From: Sphingobacterium multivorum
GTDB taxonomy: Bacteria > Bacteroidota > Bacteroidia > Sphingobacteriales > Sphingobacteriaceae
Direction: 5' to 3'
Assembly (NCBI RefSeq): GCF_900457465.1
Contig: NZ_UAUU01000004.1
Location: 25,364-89,363 of the forward strand
DNA: 64,000 nucleotides
Under the pieces are notes generated by a model. That model saw only the letters and a list, made by a program, of their open reading frames with translations, was not told where the DNA came from and did not search any database. Numbering within the stretch: the first letter of the stretch is position 1; the number at the start of each line of letters is the position of its first letter. Both the position numbers and the translations under genes were made by a program. This document shows positions 7,742-15,913 of the stretch, piece after piece.

Positions 7742-7767
7742 CAAATATAAAAAATACTTTTTGGTAT
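7742..7767 (-). promoter_or_regulatory. TetR gene promoter with overlapping operator
   Basis: On the minus strand TATATTTG (7742-7749) matches the Bacteroidota -7 box, 21 bp before the TetR start codon. Immediately upstream, ATACTTTTTGGTAT (7754-7767, plus-strand reading) matches the palindrome before the ketosynthase at 11 of 14 positions. It occupies the spacer between the promoter elements, where binding would block RNA polymerase. The -33 box is not clear. Confidence 0.5.
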
Positions 7768-7804
7768 ATTAGTAATTTGTGCAGGAATGTCTTAGAAATT
7801 GGTT

Positions 7805-8428
7805 TTACTTCGCCTTTGAAATGCGATAGGTACAGCGAGGCGCGTTTTCGATGATGTATTCTGTTCTACAGATGCGAAAGGCCGGACCGATGAGTTGCTG
7901 GAAATTATTCAGTTCTGACCGGCAAATCCCTGACATTCGGTCGCTGCGGCACATATGGGCAGTGATTTTCAATGAGAAGATAATCGTCGGCTTCTTTCCT
8001 CCATTCAGCCATATAGCCTTCCTCTGTTCTTTTTGCGGCTATAATTTCAAGTTTTTTTTCGATGGATTCAATACCTGATAGCGCTTCAGTATATTTCTGA
8101 TATACCTTAGACTCCCGGTCACTAATCAGTAGATCCAACGCATTCTCGCCAAGCACCTGTTTAATCGACTGCAACAATTGTACTGTAATGTCGGCATGAC
8201 TATCTGGGAATCTTGCCATACCCTGTGGCGACAGACTGTAATAAGTCGAGGGCGGCCTATACCTTCGCTACGGGCATTGGATACGATCAGGTTTTGATTC
8301 GCGAGGTTCAATAAATGTTTACGGGCGCCTTCTTTTGTTATCGCCAACGCTGTTGCAATCACAGCTGCTGTGGCTTCTCGGCGCATTTTTAATAACATCA
8401 ATATTCGATCAGCTGGACTTTTCTGCAT
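7805..8428 (-). pseudogene. SufR-like Fe-S transcriptional regulator, disrupted by three single-base losses
   Basis: Read in three pieces, this is one regulator of about 208 residues. The N-terminal piece from ATG 8428 (SPADRILMLLKMRREATAAV ... GIGRP) is a DeoR/ArsR-type winged helix. The frame shifts at about 8250, continuing STYYSLSPQGMARFPDSHAD and on to EGYMAEWRKEADDYLLIENH. It shifts at about 7957 to give CPICAAATECQGF, and again at about 7925 to give CRSELNNFQQLIG ... APRCTYRISKAK. The rebuilt C-terminus carries CPxC-x5-C-x3-C, a cysteine cluster suited to an iron-sulfur centre as in SufR-type sensors. Each lesion is one missing base in or beside a short homopolymer (GGG, CCC, TTT). The three losses total 3 nt, so start and end are in one frame, but the middle is unreadable. 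It is divergent from superoxide dismutase, its likely target. Real decay and sequencing error are both possible. Confidence 0.78.
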
Positions 8429-8432
8429 TTGA

Positions 8433-8493
8433 CAATAAAAAAGTTGTTTTATGTACTACCAACAAAGATAGCATTTTTATTTTTTGTTCTAAA
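8433..8493 (-). promoter_or_regulatory. Promoter and degenerate operator of the SufR-like gene
   Basis: On the minus strand TTT (8491-8493), 20 nt and TATCTTTG (8463-8470) form a promoter. Between it and the start codon, CAAT-N6-GTTG (8433-8446, plus-strand reading) resembles the CAAC-N6-GTTG site upstream of the dismutase. The right-hand GTTGTTTTAT is identical in both sites. The placement downstream of the transcription start suits autorepression. Confidence 0.5.
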
Positions 8494-8540
8494 AAGTGTT
8501 TCAGATACAGGTTTAGTCTTTTCGAATTTAGTTTTATGAC

Positions 8541-8592
8541 TTTAATAAAACAACTGTTTAGTTGTTTTATTAAAATTGATTCTCTAGTTTTG
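8541..8592 (+). promoter_or_regulatory. Superoxide dismutase promoter overlapped by a 15-bp inverted repeat (SufR-type operator)
   Basis: TTTAATAAAACAACT (8541-8555) and AGTTGTTTTATTAAA (8560-8574) are perfect inverted arms around GTTT. The core reads CAAC-N6-GTTG, the form I recall for cyanobacterial SufR sites. The promoter is TTG (8562-8564), 20 nt, TAGTTTTG (8585-8592), so the -33 box lies inside the right arm. A bound repressor would exclude RNA polymerase. The start codon is 25 bp downstream of the -7 box. Confidence 0.65.
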
Positions 8593-8617
8593 ACTTATCA
8601 TAAAAAACAATAAAACT

Positions 8618-9244
8618 ATGCACAAATTTCAATTACCCCAGTTATCATATGCCTATGCGGCGCTTGAACCTTATTTTGATCGCGAGACCATGACGATTCA
8701 TCATCAAAAGCATCATCAAGCTTATGTCGACAACCTAAATAAGGCATTGGAAGGATCGGAAAGCGAAGCTGACACGCTATTGGATATACTCACAAACATA
8801 AGTACATATAGCCCAGCAGTCCGCAATAATGGCGGCGGTCACTTTAACCATACGTTATTTTGGGAAATCTTATCGCCCAATCCAAAAACGGTACCTACAG
8901 GGAAGTTAGCAGATGAGATAAATGCAGCCTTTGGTTCTTTAGAAGAGCTCAAAGCCAATATCAAAAATGCGGGGCTTGGGCAGTTCGGTTCGGGTTGGTC
9001 CTGGCTTTATGTTAAGCATTCCGGTGCCTTAGCTGTCGTCGCAACCGCCAATCAGGATAATCCCCTGATGGATACACAATCGATCGGCAGGGGTTTTCCT
9101 ATTTTGGGTGTCGATGTTTGGGAGCATGCCTATTATTTGAAATATCAGAATAAAAGGGCCGATTATTTAGATGCATTTTGGTCGCTTTTGGATTGGTCTG
9201 TTGTTGAACAAAAATACGATGCCGTGATTGCAGGCTTGGTTTGA
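8618..9244 (+). CDS. Superoxide dismutase (Mn/Fe family)
   Basis: A 208-residue cytoplasmic enzyme converting superoxide to oxygen and hydrogen peroxide. The metal ligands are His28 (TMTIHHQKHH), His78 (GGGHFNHTLFW), Asp166 and His170 (DVWEHAYYLKY). The GGGH context and the Gln in ATANQDNPL point to the manganese form (SodA-like), though cambialistic enzymes look alike. There is no signal peptide. It leads an operon with the DUF2480 gene (1 bp after its stop) and a flavodoxin-fold reductase. The promoter carries an operator that probably belonged to the broken SufR-like regulator transcribed divergently; if that regulator is truly dead, dismutase expression may be constitutive. Confidence 0.94.
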   Translation: MHKFQLPQLSYAYAALEPYFDRETMTIHHQKHHQAYVDNLNKALEGSESEADTLLDILTNISTYSPAVRNNGGGHFNHTLFWEILSPNPKTVPTGKLADEINAAFGSLEELKANIKNAGLGQFGSGWSWLYVKHSGALAVVATANQDNPLMDTQSIGRGFPILGVDVWEHAYYLKYQNKRADYLDAFWSLLDWSVVEQKYDAVIAGLV

Positions 9245-9245
9245 T

Positions 9246-9743
9246 ATGTTTATAAATAAAGTTGAAAACACTGGTATATTGGCTTTAGATCTGATTGATT
9301 TTAAGTCCAATCTCGCCATCCAAAGTTTTGACATCAAAACATTGTTGTATCGGGAAGCAATCGTGAAAGAAAAGGAATTCCGAGAAGCGTTGACCGCGGT
9401 GGACTGGTCTGCTTTCCGAAATCAGGCGGTTGCTATCAACTGTTCTGTCGACGCAATTATCCCGCCTTGGGTCTATATGACCCTGGCGGAAAAACTTCAT
9501 CCTGTTGCAGCGTATTACGATTTTAAGACGGTAGAGGCTTTGGAAATAGATTTGTGGATACAGGCTTTGCAAGCAATGGATCTATCGCATTTTCAGCAGC
9601 AAAAGGTTGTCATACGGGCCCGTCCGAATATCCCGGCGTCACTTTATATGTTGGCGACGGAACGTTTGATTCCTATTGTGCAGACCTTGATGTATGGTGA
9701 GGTTGGTATGCCAAAAGTTATTTTTAAAAAAGGGAAAGTATAA
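9246..9743 (+). CDS. DUF2480 family protein
   Basis: A 165-residue cytoplasmic protein. The start at 9246 (MFINKVENTG) was preferred over an in-frame upstream codon at 9228 that would overlap the dismutase gene; family members begin with this NKVxNTGIxALDL segment. Other recognisable features are LLYREAIVKEKEFREAL, the central CSVDAIIPPWVYM with one conserved cysteine, and a repeated alpha/beta layout. The function is unknown. From memory, DUF2480 genes in Bacteroidota often sit beside suf iron-sulfur assembly genes, which fits the SufR-like regulator and the dismutase here. The stop overlaps the next start by one base (TAATG), indicating translational coupling. Confidence 0.85.
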   Translation: MFINKVENTGILALDLIDFKSNLAIQSFDIKTLLYREAIVKEKEFREALTAVDWSAFRNQAVAINCSVDAIIPPWVYMTLAEKLHPVAAYYDFKTVEALEIDLWIQALQAMDLSHFQQQKVVIRARPNIPASLYMLATERLIPIVQTLMYGEVGMPKVIFKKGKV

Positions 9744-10297
9744 TGAAAGCATTAATATTCAATGGCGCCTTGGAAAGAAGGCAAGAATCTACTTCGGGAA
9801 AATTGTCACACTATTTTTCCGACCAACTAAACCAACGAGGTGTTGAAAATACGATTTTTAACCTGGCTGATAGCGGAATACCCTTATTTGATTTGAGCCT
9901 CAATCGGGTACCCAATGCCGTCAAGATTATGAATAACCAGTTTCTGGAAGCGGATGTACATTTTTGGTTGTCTCCACTTTATCATGGTAGTGTTCCCGGT
10001 GTCATGAAAAATTGTTTGGATTGGCTTGAGGTCAGTGCTAAAAATAAACCGGCTTACCTGACGGATAAACATATCGGACTGGTTTGTTGGGCCGATGGTG
10101 TACACGCACTACAGGGCATTAATGCAATGGATGCTATCGCGAAGTCGCTCCGCGCCTGGACATTGCCTTTTAGTGTGCCTATGATGAAATCTATGCTTTT
10201 TGAGCCGGATAATCCACATGTGGTATCTTCGGCTTACCAATGTAAGCTTGACTTGCTGATCGATATTGCTACCAAAAAGAGCAGCGAATATCATTGA
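9743..10297 (+). CDS. NADPH-dependent FMN reductase family protein (flavodoxin fold)
   Basis: A 184-residue cytoplasmic oxidoreductase expected to bind FMN and use NAD(P)H to reduce quinones, azo dyes or metals. The N-terminal strand and phosphate loop read MKALIFNGALERRQESTSGK, and the second FMN-contact loop is LSPLYHGSVPGVMKNCLDWL, typical of the FMN_red family. It is translationally coupled to the DUF2480 gene and is the last gene of the dismutase operon, closed by a strong terminator. The context suggests a role in oxidative stress, for example two-electron quinone reduction that avoids superoxide. The substrate cannot be told from sequence. Confidence 0.85.
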   Translation: MKALIFNGALERRQESTSGKLSHYFSDQLNQRGVENTIFNLADSGIPLFDLSLNRVPNAVKIMNNQFLEADVHFWLSPLYHGSVPGVMKNCLDWLEVSAKNKPAYLTDKHIGLVCWADGVHALQGINAMDAIAKSLRAWTLPFSVPMMKSMLFEPDNPHVVSSAYQCKLDLLIDIATKKSSEYH

Positions 10298-10334
10298 TAA
10301 AAAGCCTCTCGATCGCTCGAGAGGCTTTTTTATC
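10298..10334. terminator. Rho-independent terminator of the dismutase operon
   Basis: AAAAAGCCTCTCGA pairs with TCGAGAGGCTTTTT around the loop TCGC, giving a long GC-rich stem ending in six T. It begins right after the reductase stop codon. The A run on the opposite side would let it work in both directions. Confidence 0.9.
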
Positions 10335-10418
10335 AACGGAAGATGTTTTAGCCTATATTTAAATAGACTGGCCAAATCCTGTATGGAAAATTAATTTCAA
10401 AAAAGTAGAAGAATATCT

Positions 10419-10582
10419 TTAGCAATTCATCGCGGAGATATATCTTTGTTTTTTGGATCCGCTAATTGCCTTTGCGGTTTTCCGACCTACGTTTTCTACT
10501 GTCGACTTTGACGAAGCCGGATCGACCGCAAATTTAGACGTAGGGAGAAGTCTTGAACCACCATCAGACTTTCTTGTTGCAT
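10419..10582 (-). pseudogene. Possible small basic protein gene with a one-base loss after the start
   Basis: On the minus strand a frame with protein-like composition reads ATRKSDGGSRLLPTSKFAVD, then PASSKSTVENVGRKTAKAIS, then GSKKQRYISAMNC and a stop at 10419. It has no in-frame start, but ATG at 10582 followed by CAACAAGA would be in frame if one G were restored (ATGGCAACA). The product would be 54 residues, lysine- and serine-rich. I do not recognise a family. The lesion is again one base in a short run. The rest of this gap (10335-10653) shows nothing certain except a possible plus-strand TATCTTTG box at 10441. Confidence 0.3.
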
Positions 10583-10653
10583 ATTATGAAACCATTGGCT
10601 GAAAAGGCCCCATTTAGTTTAATTGTTTAAATGATTAAGAAATTGGATTAATA

Positions 10654-12618
10654 ATGTTTCAGTTGAAAGAGTTAACGAAGATAATTGCCTTTTTTATAGT
10701 ATACTTTACTGTGCATCTTGTAACTGCACAGAGTTTTCTGCCATTGGATGAGAATAAATATCGATCTGATGCGGAAAGGTTATTGCTGTCGAGTTCGGAT
10801 GACAGTGTGAAGGCGATGCAGTATTTTTATTTGGCAGATTACTATCGATTTAGGGATACGACCAAATTTTGGGATCATATGCGGGCGGGGGAGCGTTTCG
10901 CCAAACCATTCCGGAGTTTACAGGCGATGGGGGCACTCTACAAAAGCTTTTATTATGGACAATTTCTGGATAGTAAAAATGCCGGAATTGAAGCCCAACG
11001 ATGTGTAGACCTCCTTGGAAATGCGCAAAAACCTTTTCAGCAGGGCCTTTTGGCCAAAGCTTGGTATAATCTGGGCTTGATTCGATTTCCTAAAAAAGGA
11101 TTTGCTGATTTTCTGGATATCCTAAACGGGAAGTGCCTGCCTTATGCCAAAGCACATGACCCCATCATGGAAGGTAGTATAAATACGATGATCGGCATGA
11201 CCTTTATGTCGTCCAATCAGCTTGCAAAAGCTGATGAATATCATCAATTGGCCATCAAGCAACTCGAGCAGCAACCGCCGAGTACAGCACTTGTGGTGGC
11301 TTATCTCAATACAGTCAGCAATTATTGCTATCAGGTGAAATCTAAAGAAGCAAGAGTGCTACTGGATAAAGTCAAACAGCTCTTGAAAGATTATCCAAAT
11401 TCTTCGCAATTACCCAATTACTATTACAATGAGGCGCTTTATTTTACCACAAAGCAACAGACTGATGAAGCCCTTCGTCTGCTGGATATCGGGTTGGATT
11501 GGTCGGTGAAAATGAACAATTGGAAATTATTCCAGATGATGCGGTTCAGAAAGTTTAATGTGTATCTCCTGCAGAAAAAGTATGCTGATGCTAAACTACA
11601 GTTGGAGGAAATCGTAAAAAATGGATTATTAACGCGAGATCTTTACAACAGTAAAATTGTGTACAGTCAACTGGCGGCTGTAAATGAGCTGATGGGTAAT
11701 TATCAGGATGCGCTGAAAATGTCCAATAAGGCAAATCAGCTATCCGACAGTATTCAGAAGGTCCAATTGTTGGAGAAAATGAATGAGATGGAAGCAAAAT
11801 ATAAAACCGTAGAAAAAGAAAAAGAGATTCTGAATCTGCGCGCAGAAAAGGAACGCAACCAATTTCGGATTTTCCTCGTTTTGGGTATTGCCGTTTTGCT
11901 TTTCTTTATTGTGCTATTTGTTACTTTTTCCTATCGAAAACAAAGGAAGCTTAATACACAGATACAGCTCAATCACGAAATCGCATTGGACAAAATGGAA
12001 AAGGAAAAGCAGTTGCAAATTTCGGAATCGATGCTAAAAGGAGAGGAGCAGGAGCGTCAGCGTATTGCCCAAGATCTGCACGATAGCATAGGTGGCATGT
12101 TGACAGGTTTAAAATTTAAGATTGCCGGCGATGTGGCAAAGAGTACGCTCTTGACAGATGAAGTGCCGCAGAAGTTGAACGATATTTTAGGTGAAGTAAG
12201 ACGGATATCCCATAACCTGATGCCCGAATCGCTGCGTCAGTTTGGATTGATAGCAGCATTGGAGCAATTGTGTATGGCGATGAAAAATAGTAACGTTTCG
12301 ATCCAGTTTGAGAACTACGAGCCTGAATTGAATGTGGACTTTCAAAAGGGGTTGGCCCTGTATCGAATTGTTCAAGAAGCTATTTCAAATGCACTAAAGT
12401 ATGCAAATGCAGATTCAATTATCGTTCAGGTAAGTAAATCTGAGGAAGTACTCCATATCCTCGTTGAGGATAATGGCAAAGGCTTTGATTCTGCTGTGTT
12501 AAATTATGGATTGGGTTTAAATAATATGGTCAACAGGGTGAAATGGATCAATGGATCAATTGATATTCAGAGTAAGCTTGGATCTGGAACGCAGATCGAA
12601 ATTGGTGTAACGGTTTAA
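10654..12618 (+). CDS. Tetratricopeptide sensor histidine kinase (HisKA_3 type)
   Basis: A 654-residue membrane sensor. It has a signal peptide or anchor at 5-26, then a periplasmic helical region of about 350 residues with TPR-like repeats (AKADEYHQLAIKQLE, ALRLLDIGLDWSVKM). A coiled coil about 365-400 leads to one transmembrane segment at about 405-427. The cytoplasmic kinase has the phosphoacceptor His476 in ERQRIAQDLHDSIGGML. The ATPase domain carries EAISNALKYA, VEDNGKGFD and GLGLNNM boxes. It transfers phosphate to the LuxR-type regulator encoded 12 bp downstream. The stimulus is unknown; cydAB and a cytochrome c gene follow but on the other strand or beyond. Confidence 0.92.
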   Translation: MFQLKELTKIIAFFIVYFTVHLVTAQSFLPLDENKYRSDAERLLLSSSDDSVKAMQYFYLADYYRFRDTTKFWDHMRAGERFAKPFRSLQAMGALYKSFYYGQFLDSKNAGIEAQRCVDLLGNAQKPFQQGLLAKAWYNLGLIRFPKKGFADFLDILNGKCLPYAKAHDPIMEGSINTMIGMTFMSSNQLAKADEYHQLAIKQLEQQPPSTALVVAYLNTVSNYCYQVKSKEARVLLDKVKQLLKDYPNSSQLPNYYYNEALYFTTKQQTDEALRLLDIGLDWSVKMNNWKLFQMMRFRKFNVYLLQKKYADAKLQLEEIVKNGLLTRDLYNSKIVYSQLAAVNELMGNYQDALKMSNKANQLSDSIQKVQLLEKMNEMEAKYKTVEKEKEILNLRAEKERNQFRIFLVLGIAVLLFFIVLFVTFSYRKQRKLNTQIQLNHEIALDKMEKEKQLQISESMLKGEEQERQRIAQDLHDSIGGMLTGLKFKIAGDVAKSTLLTDEVPQKLNDILGEVRRISHNLMPESLRQFGLIAALEQLCMAMKNSNVSIQFENYEPELNVDFQKGLALYRIVQEAISNALKYANADSIIVQVSKSEEVLHILVEDNGKGFDSAVLNYGLGLNNMVNRVKWINGSIDIQSKLGSGTQIEIGVTV

Positions 12619-12630
12619 ATAAGCGGAGTC

Positions 12631-13257
12631 ATGAAGATAATTGCAGTGTTAGACGATCATCCCTTATTGTTGGAAGGTGTCGCTTCTTTTCTCAATAATC
12701 AGGATGGGTATCTCGTATACCCCTTTTTGGAAGAGATTGCGTTAATTGAATTTTTAAAGATCACGGGGGCCGATCTCATCCTGATGGATATGCAGCTGTT
12801 AAAGACAAATGGGGTGGATGTCTGTACACAGGTGAGGAAACTGTTTCCGATGATTCCCATTGTTGCATTGAGCAATTTAGCCGATGGAAACCTTATTTTT
12901 CAGTTTATGCAGGCTGGTGGAAATGGCTATATCTTAAAGGATGTTACCAACGAAGAATTCCTGCGCTGCGTAGAGCTCGGGCTCGATGGGAAAGAGGCCG
13001 TTTGTGATCGGGCAAAAGAACTTTATCGTGGTGCAATTTCGACGATCAGCGGTCTACCTCGGCTTACACAGCGTGAAAAAGAGATTTTGACGTTGATCTC
13101 CAAGGGACTTACGACCAACCAAATTGCTGAACAGTTGTTTTTAAGTCCAGTTACGGTTGAAACGCATCGACGCAATCTCCTGACTAAATTCAAAGTTAAA
13201 AATATGATTGAGCTCGTACAGCTGGCAATGAAACATAAGTTGTTGGGACTCGAATAG
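12631..13257 (+). CDS. LuxR/NarL family response regulator
   Basis: A 208-residue cytoplasmic transcription factor. The receiver domain has the acidic pair in VLDDHPLLLEG, the phosphoacceptor Asp53 in LILMDMQLL and the conserved Lys in GYILKDVTNEEF. The C-terminal LuxR helix-turn-helix covers about residues 145-205 (LTQREKEILTLISKGLTTNQ, then IAEQLFLSPVTVETHRRNLL). It forms an operon with the histidine kinase just upstream. It ends 9 bp from the end of convergent cydB with no obvious terminator between them. Targets are unknown. Confidence 0.93.
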   Translation: MKIIAVLDDHPLLLEGVASFLNNQDGYLVYPFLEEIALIEFLKITGADLILMDMQLLKTNGVDVCTQVRKLFPMIPIVALSNLADGNLIFQFMQAGGNGYILKDVTNEEFLRCVELGLDGKEAVCDRAKELYRGAISTISGLPRLTQREKEILTLISKGLTTNQIAEQLFLSPVTVETHRRNLLTKFKVKNMIELVQLAMKHKLLGLE

Positions 13258-13266
13258 AGACCGCTC

Positions 13267-14343
13267 TTAATGTTCGCCGTAACCCACGTCATCCAGCTTA
13301 CCTTTGAAGACCCTAAATTGGATGATAAAATAGGCAATCACCAGAATTGCGGCAAACATAAACCAGCCTAAACCTACGGAAAGACCATATTCATGCGCCG
13401 CCGCATTTTGAATCGTCAAGGAGGGGTTTACGTCATTCGTTGAAGGCAATACTATCGGGAACATGGAAGCAACGGTCGTCGCAAAGCTCCCTAGGATGAA
13501 CAGCGATGAAAATAGGAAGCCAATACCATCTTTTTTAAAGGTTTTGATCCAAAATTGTCCAAGTAATCCAACGGCAGCTATCACAGGGAATATCCATAGC
13601 CAATAATGATTTTGAAGATTGTTAAGGGAGATGGGTTTCACATAATGCCATACATAGGCCGATAGTATGACGAGAATAAGCAAGACAAAGTTGAGCTTAA
13701 AAACAATGTTCTTTAGTCTCGTGTTCAATGTACTGGATGTTTTCAGAATGACCCAGCCTGCGCCGTGGATGGTTAATGTAACGACGGCAACTAAACCTAA
13801 TATGATAGTGAACCAGTCTATGATGCCTTGATGTTGGGCTAATGGGTCAAATGTCGGGTTCCAAAGTGCCAAGAAGAAATAGTGCGGCTCTTGGGTAGAT
13901 ACACCATTCTCTACCATACCCAGGTTTACTCCGCGAACGACATTGCCCAGCGCGGCGCCAAAGAAAAGTGCCAGCAACAGGCTTGCGAGGCCGAAAGCCT
14001 TATCCCATAAAGCTTCCCAAAGACGATGATGAACCTGACCTCTGAGTTCAAGACTTATTGCTCTAAAAATAAGTAACCAAAGTACAAGCATTAGGGGAAG
14101 GTAGAAACCACTGAAGGAGGAGGCGTAGAGTGTGGGGAAAGCAAAAAATAGGACACCACCAGAGGCGATGAGCCAGACTTCATTGGCATCCCAAAACGGC
14201 CCAATTGAGTTGGTAACAGCTTTTTTCTCCTGTTCGGTCTTAGCAAAGAATAAATGGATAATTCCCGCTCCAAAATCGTACCCATCGAGTACGATATAAA
14301 TTCCCAGCATAAAAGTTAATACGATAAACCAGAATATTTCCAT
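13267..14343 (-). CDS. cydB: Cytochrome bd ubiquinol oxidase subunit II
   Basis: A 358-residue inner-membrane protein, the structural partner of CydA in the high-affinity quinol oxidase. The first helix carries the signature FMLGIYIVLDGYDFGAGIIH, followed by SIGPFWDANEVWL and FRAISLELRG. About eight or nine hydrophobic segments are visible, the expected number. The gene is 6 bp downstream of cydA on the same strand, in the usual order. I see no cydX-like small gene or cydDC exporter next to it. It supports respiration at low oxygen and peroxide tolerance, consistent with the nearby dismutase operon. Confidence 0.96.
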   Translation of the reverse strand: MEIFWFIVLTFMLGIYIVLDGYDFGAGIIHLFFAKTEQEKKAVTNSIGPFWDANEVWLIASGGVLFFAFPTLYASSFSGFYLPLMLVLWLLIFRAISLELRGQVHHRLWEALWDKAFGLASLLLALFFGAALGNVVRGVNLGMVENGVSTQEPHYFFLALWNPTFDPLAQHQGIIDWFTIILGLVAVVTLTIHGAGWVILKTSSTLNTRLKNIVFKLNFVLLILVILSAYVWHYVKPISLNNLQNHYWLWIFPVIAAVGLLGQFWIKTFKKDGIGFLFSSLFILGSFATTVASMFPIVLPSTNDVNPSLTIQNAAAHEYGLSVGLGWFMFAAILVIAYFIIQFRVFKGKLDDVGYGEH

Positions 14344-14349
14344 AGCTAA

Positions 14350-15687
14350 TTAGGTTAATGCAACTGTCGTTTCAGGACCTTTTCTAATGATCTTCAAGAC
14401 TAACATCAGAAATAACAAGCCCAAAAGAATGTACAAACCGACGAAGCCGAGAAAGGTAAATAATGTATTTCCGGAAGATACGGTAGGGGATACACCGTCT
14501 ACCATTCGCATGAGATTATAAACAAGCCAAGGTTGCCGTCCCAGTTCAGCTGTATACCAACCTGCAGTATTCGCGATGTATGGAAAAGGAATCATAAACA
14601 TGATGATCCACAATAACCATTTCGTTTGATACAATTTGTTCCGCCAAAGCAGTAGCGCTCCCAGGACCATAATGCCGATGAATATGGTACCCAGCCCTAC
14701 CATGATGTGATAACTGTAATACAGTCCGGGTACGTTGGTTGGATGTAAGGACTGGTCAAATTCATTTAATCCTTTGATTTCTGCATCCCAGCGCTGGTAG
14801 GTGAGGAAGCTCAAGACATTCGGCACCGCTATTTTATTGTCCAGCTTTTTGTTTTCCATGTCGGGTTGGCCGACCAGGATAATCTCGGATCCGCCTTGCT
14901 CCGTTTTGAAAATGCCCTCCATGCCGGCAAAGGCTGCGGGCTGATATTTGACTACGTTTTTGGCGGCAAGGTCTCCCGTAGGAAATGCCAACATAACTGA
15001 TGAAATGGCGCCGAAGATGACGCCACTTTTAACGAATATCTTTCCAAACTTACTATGCCGGTCACTTAGGAGATAGAAAGCTCCAATAGAGGCCACAAAA
15101 AAGGAACTGGTCACCAACGAAGCGGCTTGATTATGTAAATAAGATGGCCATAACCATGGATTATTGAATAATGCACTAAAATTGTTCAGCACAAATTTGC
15201 CATTTTCAAGAATCTCATACCCAACAGGGTGCTGCATCCAGGAATGTGTGGCGATAATCAGGAAACCACTAGCCCAAGATCCAATAAAGACCATGAGTCC
15301 GGATAAAAAATGGAGCTTATGCCCCAGCAACTTCTCTCCAAAAAGAAACATCCCCAGAAATGATGACTCCAGGAAAAAGGAAAACATACCTTCCATGGCT
15401 AAGGTCTGTCCGATAATACCACCCGTAAGTTCAGAAAATTTAGCCCAGTTGGTACCAAATTGAAACTCCATGGGGATACCTGTTACAACGCCCATGGTGA
15501 AGTTAAGCGCAAAGATTTTCATCCAAAATTTGGATGCATGGTTGTAATCTTCGTTTTGTGTCCGTAGAAATTTCCATTTGAAATAGACGATCATGAGGGA
15601 TAAACCCATGGTCAATTGAGGGAATAAATAATGGAATGTAATCGTAAATGCGAACTGAAGTCGATTATAGAGAATCATATCTTCCAT
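14350..15687 (-). CDS. cydA: Cytochrome bd ubiquinol oxidase subunit I
   Basis: A 445-residue inner-membrane subunit carrying the three haems and the quinol site. Visible landmarks are His19 in FTITFHYLFPQLTMGL (a haem ligand position in the family), GVVTGIPMEFQFGTNWAKFS with the conserved Glu after helix II, and AELGRQPWLVYNLMR with the GRQPW motif near residue 384. The periplasmic Q-loop between helices VI and VII is short, as in the CIO-like group. The start at 15687 (MEDMILYNRLQF) places His at the usual position. It heads the cydAB operon. Upstream (15688-15913) I see no exact promoter box. Confidence 0.96.
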   Translation of the reverse strand: MEDMILYNRLQFAFTITFHYLFPQLTMGLSLMIVYFKWKFLRTQNEDYNHASKFWMKIFALNFTMGVVTGIPMEFQFGTNWAKFSELTGGIIGQTLAMEGMFSFFLESSFLGMFLFGEKLLGHKLHFLSGLMVFIGSWASGFLIIATHSWMQHPVGYEILENGKFVLNNFSALFNNPWLWPSYLHNQAASLVTSSFFVASIGAFYLLSDRHSKFGKIFVKSGVIFGAISSVMLAFPTGDLAAKNVVKYQPAAFAGMEGIFKTEQGGSEIILVGQPDMENKKLDNKIAVPNVLSFLTYQRWDAEIKGLNEFDQSLHPTNVPGLYYSYHIMVGLGTIFIGIMVLGALLLWRNKLYQTKWLLWIIMFMIPFPYIANTAGWYTAELGRQPWLVYNLMRMVDGVSPTVSSGNTLFTFLGFVGLYILLGLLFLMLVLKIIRKGPETTVALT

Positions 15688-15913
15688 GTAGCCGAAGTTT
15701 TGGTTAAAAGACAGCTAAATATAACCTTTTATTCGCGTATATAGCCATGAAACCGTTTTATTTTTTGATAAAATAACGGGACTTTTATTGTTTTCTGTAC
15801 GCATTGTAAAATCTGAACCTCAATAGCAGATATCAATCAGCGTAATCTCTTTTTTATCTTATCTTCGCCCGAATTTAAAACGGACTTGAACGGTAGAAAA
15901 GAGCATTAGTGAA

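Noticed and set aside
15755..15785. TTTTAT/ATAAAA inverted repeat upstream of cydA as an FNR/CRP site
   Set aside because: It lacks the TTGA...TCAA half-sites and arises easily in AT-rich DNA.
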